Shown piece by piece: positions 13,763 to 17,748 of a stretch of 17,748 bases of DNA. Location: assembly GCA_002413305.1 (NCBI GenBank), contig DHWS01000148.1, positions 9,899 to 27,646 of the forward strand. Direction: 5' to 3'. Every line of letters starts with the position of its first letter. Position 1 is the first letter of the stretch. The notes beneath the pieces were generated by a model, which worked only from the letters and a program-made list of their open reading frames with translations, had not been told where the DNA came from and ran no database searches. The position numbers and the translations under genes are program-made. Source of the stretch: Actinobacteria bacterium UBA5176. GTDB taxonomy: Bacteria > Actinomycetota > UBA4738.

Positions 13763-15172
13763 TCACGCGGTCGAACGCGGGATGCTGCGCGATTCAAGCC
13801 GCTCTCGCGAGAGGAGGAATCGCGCCTGTGTCGGCCCGTTGCCCTTCAGTTCTACGACGAGCCGCGGACCGAATTCGTACCTGGCCTCGAGGTGCGCCAC
13901 CGCGCTCTCCGAGACCAGGATCCGCCCCGGTTGACCGTGCGATTGCAAACGGCTCGCGAGGTTGACGGTATCGCCCCACAGGTCGTACGCGAACTTTCGC
14001 TGGCCAATGACGCCTGCGACCACGGGGCCGGAGGCGATGCCCACGCGCCAGAGGATCGGATCCCCGGACGGCCATCGAGCGTCCTCGAGCTCCTCGATGA
14101 TGGCAAGGGCCATATCGGCCGCCGCCTCCGCGTGATCTGGGTGCGGCTCCGGCGCTCCCGCGACGGCCATATAGGCATCGCCGATGGTCTTGATCTTCTC
14201 CAGCCCGTACCGGTCGGCCAGGGCGTCGAACCGGGAGAACAGGCCGTCGAGCGCGGCGACGAGGTCATCCGCCGGCGTCTTCCCGGCCTGCACGGTAAAC
14301 CCCACGGCATCGGCGAAGAGCACGGTGACCTCGTCGAGCGCCTCCGCCAGCCGACGCCCGGTCCCCCCCTCGCCCCGGGCCTTCAGGCGATCGATGATGG
14401 CCTGGGGGAGGATGTTCTGCAGCAGGGTATCGGAACGATGGCGCTCGCGATCGATCAGGCGCCGCTGCAGGAACTCCGCGCGCATGCCGCGCTCGATGGT
14501 GTAGCCGGCGGCCACCCCCACGATGACCGAGGAGAGGAAGAAGAAGTTGTTGTTGACCAGGATGTCGGGAGGGGTGTGCTTCACCCAGATGGCAACGACC
14601 TCGTAGCCGACCAGGATCGTCGCTGCAGCGGCCGTCGCGTAGACGAAGCGCAGGCGCAGCACGCTGTACGCCCAGGGGATGACCAGGAGTCCGGCATAGT
14701 ACAGAGCGCTGGCCGATGGGTTGGCGATGGCCACCATGGCCACGATGCCCAGTCCGCACAGGGCCGCCAGCCCGGAGAGGATGGGCTGGGCGATGAGCTT
14801 GAACCTGTGCGTGAAGGTGAACCCCAGCACGGCCAAGGCCACCGGGCAGACGATCGCGTACCGCACGATCCAGATCGATCCCGCCACGTCCGGGACGATG
14901 AACAGGTCGAGCACCCCGAATGCTGCGTAGAGCGCGATCGCGAGAATGATGGCGAACCGGATGAATGCCAGCGACCGCACGAAGTGATCCTCGGCGAAGG
15001 CGGGCTCGAGATCGGGCGCGAAGCGCAGGCGACCAGGGGCGGACCCACGGAACTTTCTCTCCTGTGTCAGCTGGGCCACGTTCTCGCTCCACGCGGCGAT
15101 GCGGATCCGGCCGCTCATCCTATCCCGGGGCCTGCCCCCAGCAGAAGGTCCGAACTTCTGAGTCCTAGCCAT
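13763..15172 (-). CDS. Membrane class III adenylate cyclase
   Basis: The 469-aa protein has a cytoplasmic N-terminus, about six TM helices (roughly 68-225), the linker LLQNILPQAIIDRL (about 250-263) and a C-terminal class III catalytic domain (about 280-455). Metal-binding Asp288 (VLFADAVGFT) and Asp332 (KIKTIGDAYM) are present. Lys328 and Asp397 (YDLWGD) are the adenine-specifying residues, and Asn404 and Arg408 (VNLASR) are the transition-state residues. All are intact, so it is expected to be active and to use ATP rather than GTP. Start ATG 15172 is taken; ATG 15118 is a good alternative. It begins 21 bases after the secreted Asp-box gene and precedes the diguanylate cyclase, suggesting one transcript. 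No cAMP-binding CRP-type regulator is in the window. Confidence 0.92.
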   Translation of the reverse strand: MARTQKFGPSAGGRPRDRMSGRIRIAAWSENVAQLTQERKFRGSAPGRLRFAPDLEPAFAEDHFVRSLAFIRFAIILAIALYAAFGVLDLFIVPDVAGSIWIVRYAIVCPVALAVLGFTFTHRFKLIAQPILSGLAALCGLGIVAMVAIANPSASALYYAGLLVIPWAYSVLRLRFVYATAAAATILVGYEVVAIWVKHTPPDILVNNNFFFLSSVIVGVAAGYTIERGMRAEFLQRRLIDRERHRSDTLLQNILPQAIIDRLKARGEGGTGRRLAEALDEVTVLFADAVGFTVQAGKTPADDLVAALDGLFSRFDALADRYGLEKIKTIGDAYMAVAGAPEPHPDHAEAAADMALAIIEELEDARWPSGDPILWRVGIASGPVVAGVIGQRKFAYDLWGDTVNLASRLQSHGQPGRILVSESAVAHLEARYEFGPRLVVELKGNGPTQARFLLSRERLESRSIPRSTA

Positions 15173-15193
15173 GTCCTGGGCCCGCGGCCGAGC

Positions 15194-16522
15194 CTATGAG
15201 CCCCTCGTGAACCAGACGTCCCCGCAGCAGTAGATCGAGGAGCCGTCGGCCTCGCCCCAGATGGCGAAACTGGTGCCGGTCGAACCGACGGCCAGGCCGA
15301 AGTAGTCGCCGTCCGGGAACGTGTATCCCTTCGCGCTCTTGTACGGTGCGCCCGAGGTGAGGTTCGACAGCTTCACCTGCTTCGACCACGTCGATCCCCC
15401 GTCTGAGCTCGCCGTGTACCACGTGTTGAATGCGCCCGTCCGGTCGTCCTGCCATGCCAGGCGGAAGTCACCCGACGATGGCCCGTTCGCGATCTGCGGG
15501 AAGCTCGTGTCGCCCCTGGCGTTGATGAGATCCGGCGGGCTCCACGTCGTGCCGTCTGTCGATGTGCGCACGAACAGACTCTTCGGGCCGTTCGGAACCG
15601 TGCTGAAGGAGTACGCCACGATCAGGCGGCCACTTCCGTCGGCGGCGACCGAGGGCGTCGGGGCGTAGTAGTCCGGGTAGCAGGCGAAGACCGGGCACGG
15701 CGGCGGTGCGGCGCTCGTTCCGAACGTCGTCCACGTGGGGTCCTGGCACGACACCGCCGGGTCCGACGTGCAGCGGAGCACCGAGATCTGGTTCGGACCG
15801 TTCTGGTGCCCGCCGCTGGCGCTCCCGCTCTCCCCGTTCTCGGTGAAGTACACCGTCCCGTCAGGGGCGTTGGCGCCGCCGTCCGAGTACCACCAGAGGT
15901 CGTCGTCGTTCGTCTTCGTCGGGGCGAGGAACGTGTGCCCTCCGTCGTGCGAGGCGACGACGTAGGTCGAGTGCTTTCCGTTGAACGAGACGTACACGTC
16001 GTGGCCGGATGGCGAGATCACGAGCTGGGGCTTGTCCATATACGCGAGACTGCCGTTCATGGTGACGGGGCCGCTCCAGGTGGTGCCCCGATCGGTCGAC
16101 GTGAACAGCACGGCGCCCGGGTCGAAGGTGTTCATGAACACGACGTAGACGGTCCCGTCGGTGGCCACCTTGATCTGCGGGTCGAACTGCCATCCCACGC
16201 CTTTGCACGCGAGCCCGCACACGAACGTCTGCGGGCCCCACGTCGCACCGCCATCGGTGGACCGCCGGAACAGGATGCTGGTGCCCGGGCATCGCGGCGA
16301 GCACTCACGGGCGCCGATCCCCGTGATCAACTGGTACACGACATTCGCGTTCGAGGGGTCGGTGGCGACCGCCGGCTCCCAGTTGCCCTGGTGTTTGTAC
16401 GGCGTGCCCGCCGGGCGCTCGTCGTCGAACCCGCCTTGTGCGGAGACCGGCGCCGAACGCGCCAGCGCCGCGACGAGCAACACCGAGGCCGCCATCCCGT
16501 AGCCGATGGGACGAAGTCGCAT
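15194..16522 (-). CDS. Secreted Asp-box (BNR, sialidase-fold) beta-propeller protein
   Basis: The 442-aa product has a Sec signal peptide (MRLRPIG, a hydrophobic core, then APVSAQ; cleavage near residue 28-29). Five Asp-box motifs of the S-x-D-x-G-x-T-W type occur at about 88-95 (STDGGATW), 142-149 (STDRGTTW), 191-198 (SHDGGHTF), 321-327 (STDGTTW) and 372-379 (SSDGGSTW). They mark a six-bladed sialidase-like propeller. Paired cysteines (74/78, 102/106, 251/259, 276/281, 432/433) suggest disulfides and extracellular location. The sialidase catalytic Arg triad and Tyr/Glu pair cannot be confirmed by eye, so it may bind rather than cleave glycans. GGGAGGACGGG precedes the ATG at 16522. It appears to lead the adenylate cyclase operon. 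Confidence 0.8.
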   Translation of the reverse strand: MRLRPIGYGMAASVLLVAALARSAPVSAQGGFDDERPAGTPYKHQGNWEPAVATDPSNANVVYQLITGIGARECSPRCPGTSILFRRSTDGGATWGPQTFVCGLACKGVGWQFDPQIKVATDGTVYVVFMNTFDPGAVLFTSTDRGTTWSGPVTMNGSLAYMDKPQLVISPSGHDVYVSFNGKHSTYVVASHDGGHTFLAPTKTNDDDLWWYSDGGANAPDGTVYFTENGESGSASGGHQNGPNQISVLRCTSDPAVSCQDPTWTTFGTSAAPPPCPVFACYPDYYAPTPSVAADGSGRLIVAYSFSTVPNGPKSLFVRTSTDGTTWSPPDLINARGDTSFPQIANGPSSGDFRLAWQDDRTGAFNTWYTASSDGGSTWSKQVKLSNLTSGAPYKSAKGYTFPDGDYFGLAVGSTGTSFAIWGEADGSSIYCCGDVWFTRGS

Positions 16523-16988
16523 CCCGTCCTCCCAGACCCGTTCGGCCGAGCGCCGTCACGCCCGACTCCTCGCAGCACATCGTGCGTCCGCAGCGTTCGG
16601 TGCGCAAACGGAAAACGCTTGGTGTCCAGGATCGGGTTTGCCAACGGCTGTGGTTTCGGCGCCAGCACAGCGCGAGTCGTCCGCGAAGACCCGGTCGCCC
16701 CGGGTTCGGAAGGTATCATCCGGCAAGACCGGACCTTGCGCGAAGGGGGATGGGTGCGAGCCGGGGTCGACACCTCGAGGGTGTTGACGTACGTCTACGT
16801 GGTCGGACTATCGGCGATCCGAGCCTCCCGATCACGGCCTCTCACTGCGAGTGACCTACGGAAACGCCGAATCCCTGCCGGTGGTGTGTTCCGGAAACTC
16901 GTTGACCTGCCCGAACGATCCCCCCCTGGGAGGACACTCCACAGGTGCCCTGGGTGTCCCCTTCCGACGGACGGGGCGAGCACAAAGA
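16523..16988. other. Intergenic region upstream of the Asp-box gene
   Basis: About 470 bases hold no supportable gene; the long plus-strand frame crossing it (15806-17077) is the complement of the Asp-box gene plus intergenic sequence. It should contain the promoter of the minus-strand Asp-box/cyclase operon. Nested inverted repeats at 16766-16795 are its most structured part. I see no tRNA or riboswitch. Confidence 0.5.
16766..16795. promoter_or_regulatory. Nested inverted repeats, possible operator
   Basis: GTCGACACC and GGTGTTGAC flank TCGAG (16766-16788), an inverted repeat with one mismatch. The last bases enter a perfect 10-base palindrome GACGTACGTC (16786-16795). A TTGACG in the overlap could also be a -35 element on the plus strand, though no plus-strand gene follows. 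It lies about 245 bases upstream of the Asp-box gene start, far for a simple promoter-proximal operator. Confidence 0.3.
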
Positions 16989-16989
16989 A

Positions 16990-17021
16990 GGGGGCCGGCG
17001 GGTTGCAGCCCGCCGGCCCCC
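16990..17021 (-). terminator. Rho-independent terminator of the 121-aa membrane protein gene
   Basis: A perfect 13-bp stem (GGGGGCCGGCGGG paired with CCCGCCGGCCCCC) encloses the 6-base loop TTGCAG. On the minus strand the stem is followed by TTCTTTG, a T-rich tract. It begins 18 bases after the minus-strand stop codon at 17039. The plus-strand side has only TCTTCC, so any effect in that direction is weaker. Confidence 0.85.
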
Positions 17022-17038
17022 TCTTCCACAACCGTGGG

Positions 17039-17404
17039 TCAACAAGGCCCGTGTCCGACGAAGGTGCACTCTCCTGAGGCTGGCGAAGAGGTGCCAACGT
17101 TCGGGCTGTGGTGGCGGCCGTGCATGGACTTCGCTGGGATCCCGTCGGCGTGGGCGATGGCCGCGTCAATGCTGTGGTCAGCTGCCTGCACGGACATGAC
17201 TGGGATCCCGGCACCCTGGGCCACGTCCTGCCCGATGCGGGTGACCGCCGGACCGGCCGGCTTGGAAGGCGCCCGGTCCCTGACCGCCAGGTAAGTGGCA
17301 GCCCCGGCGGCTACCAACAGGGCCAGAGCCAGGGCGATCACCCAGGAACGCTTGGAGCCGGTCCCGTATCCGGTTCCCTGGAGGGTTCCGACGCTTGCAC
17401 TCAT
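17039..17404 (-). CDS. Small single-TM anchored protein with His/Cys-rich C-terminus (121 aa)
   Basis: No family recognised. ATG at 17404 is chosen because AAGGAG lies 6-7 nt upstream; the longer frame to 17539 has no such signal. Residues 1-19 are short, polar and basic at the end (YGTGSKRS). TM is about 20-41 (WVIALALALLVAAGAATYLAV), followed by RDRAPSKP. The remaining 75 residues should be extracytoplasmic and contain many His (77, 85, 95, 98, 99, 118), Met (70, 94) and terminal Cys (113, 121). This composition could bind metal such as copper or zinc, but that is only a suggestion. A strong terminator follows it and a repeated TCCGG element lies upstream, so it looks like a single-gene transcription unit. 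Confidence 0.7.
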   Translation of the reverse strand: MSASVGTLQGTGYGTGSKRSWVIALALALLVAAGAATYLAVRDRAPSKPAGPAVTRIGQDVAQGAGIPVMSVQAADHSIDAAIAHADGIPAKSMHGRHHSPNVGTSSPASGECTFVGHGPC

Positions 17405-17748
17405 TGCCTTCTCCTTACGCCGGGGCTGTCTATCGGCAGCGCTGATCCGGATGGTAGGCGGGGACCGTCCGGATGTCGGTGGCGCCGGGCACCGTCCGGC
17501 CATGCTCTTCCACACCCTCCATTTGGTGACGGGCGGCACCGGGCCGAGAGAAGGGGTGCCCTACACGGCGTATCCGAGGCGGACGTGCGACGGTCTGGCC
17601 GCCGAGGCCCCGGCCCGCTGGAGCCCGTAATCGCCGATGGAAGTGGCGGAATCCGGCTGGCCGCTCATCCAGGAAAGAGTCGCACGGGTCAGATCGCGGC
17701 AGGGCGCTGGACTGAGAGCAGAGTGGAGGGACTAGATATCCCACGGTC
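17405..17748. other. Upstream region of the 121-aa gene and window edge
   Basis: About 340 bases hold no supportable gene. The promoter for the minus-strand 121-aa gene should lie in the first 120 bases, where TCCGG recurs at 17446, 17468 and 17495; TCCGGATG is exact at 17446 and 17468 and ACCGTCCGG is exact at 17464 and 17491. The remainder shows only overlapping Arg/Pro-rich frames without ribosome binding sites. Confidence 0.4.

Noticed and set aside
15806..17077. 423-aa plus-strand ORF across the Asp-box gene and its upstream region
   Set aside because: It is antisense to the signal peptide and first Asp-box motifs and has no recognisable motif.
1..17748. CRISPR arrays, tRNA/rRNA genes, complete insertion sequences or integrase
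   Set aside because: No regularly spaced repeats, no tRNA-like TTCGAAT arm with matching acceptor stem, and no transposase or recombinase motifs were found on reading both strands.

Overview
The window is high-GC bacterial DNA and looks actinobacterial (Actinomycetota), probably from an environmental or poorly characterised lineage. The evidence is a WhiB iron-sulfur regulator, a deazaflavin (F420)-dependent nitroreductase-family protein, a TIGR03086/DinB-like protein, a group II-type truncated haemoglobin, and frequent GTG/TTG starts. I see no rRNA, tRNA, CRISPR array, complete insertion sequence or integrase.

Layout. Positions 1-2700 are accessory-like: short, mostly unrecognised genes, poor coding density, a phage-style zinc-ribbon protein, and a tandem set of very small membrane proteins. 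Two of these (32 and 37 aa, both starting MLDPTSPAFIV) are paralogues too short for routine gene calling. Each starts inside the stop region of a larger upstream gene. Positions 2713-3207 hold a deazaflavin-dependent oxidoreductase-like gene. Positions 3357-5964 (minus strand) form a compact operon: a two-TM protein, an OmpR-family response regulator, its histidine kinase, and an alkyltransferase-like (ATL) protein whose ATG overlaps the kinase stop. The divergent region at 5965-6156 carries an 11-bp-spaced direct repeat that looks like a response-regulator operator.

Positions 6157-9992 (plus strand) encode a 1154-aa protein with five GAF domains and a PP2C/SpoIIE phosphatase, followed by a single STAS (anti-anti-sigma) protein. 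This is the phosphatase and target of a partner-switching pathway. The usual serine kinase/anti-sigma is not in the window, and the STAS protein has Glu where the phosphorylated Ser normally sits. Positions 10027-11735 hold a TIGR03086 protein, a divergent truncated haemoglobin and a WhiB regulator. Positions 11713-16522 (minus strand) run in order of transcription: a secreted Asp-box (sialidase-fold) protein, a six-TM class III adenylate cyclase, and a MASE1-PAS-GGDEF diguanylate cyclase. This pairs cAMP and c-di-GMP synthesis in one cluster. The window ends with a small membrane-anchored protein (17039-17404) that has a strong terminator.

Overall this is a signal-transduction island: two-component phosphorelay, partner switching, redox/gas sensing (WhiB, globin) and two cyclic nucleotide synthases. 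It lies next to a small-ORF accessory region. The most unusual item is the duplicated micro-membrane-protein module at 1720-2669. All functional assignments come from motif reading; no database search was run.
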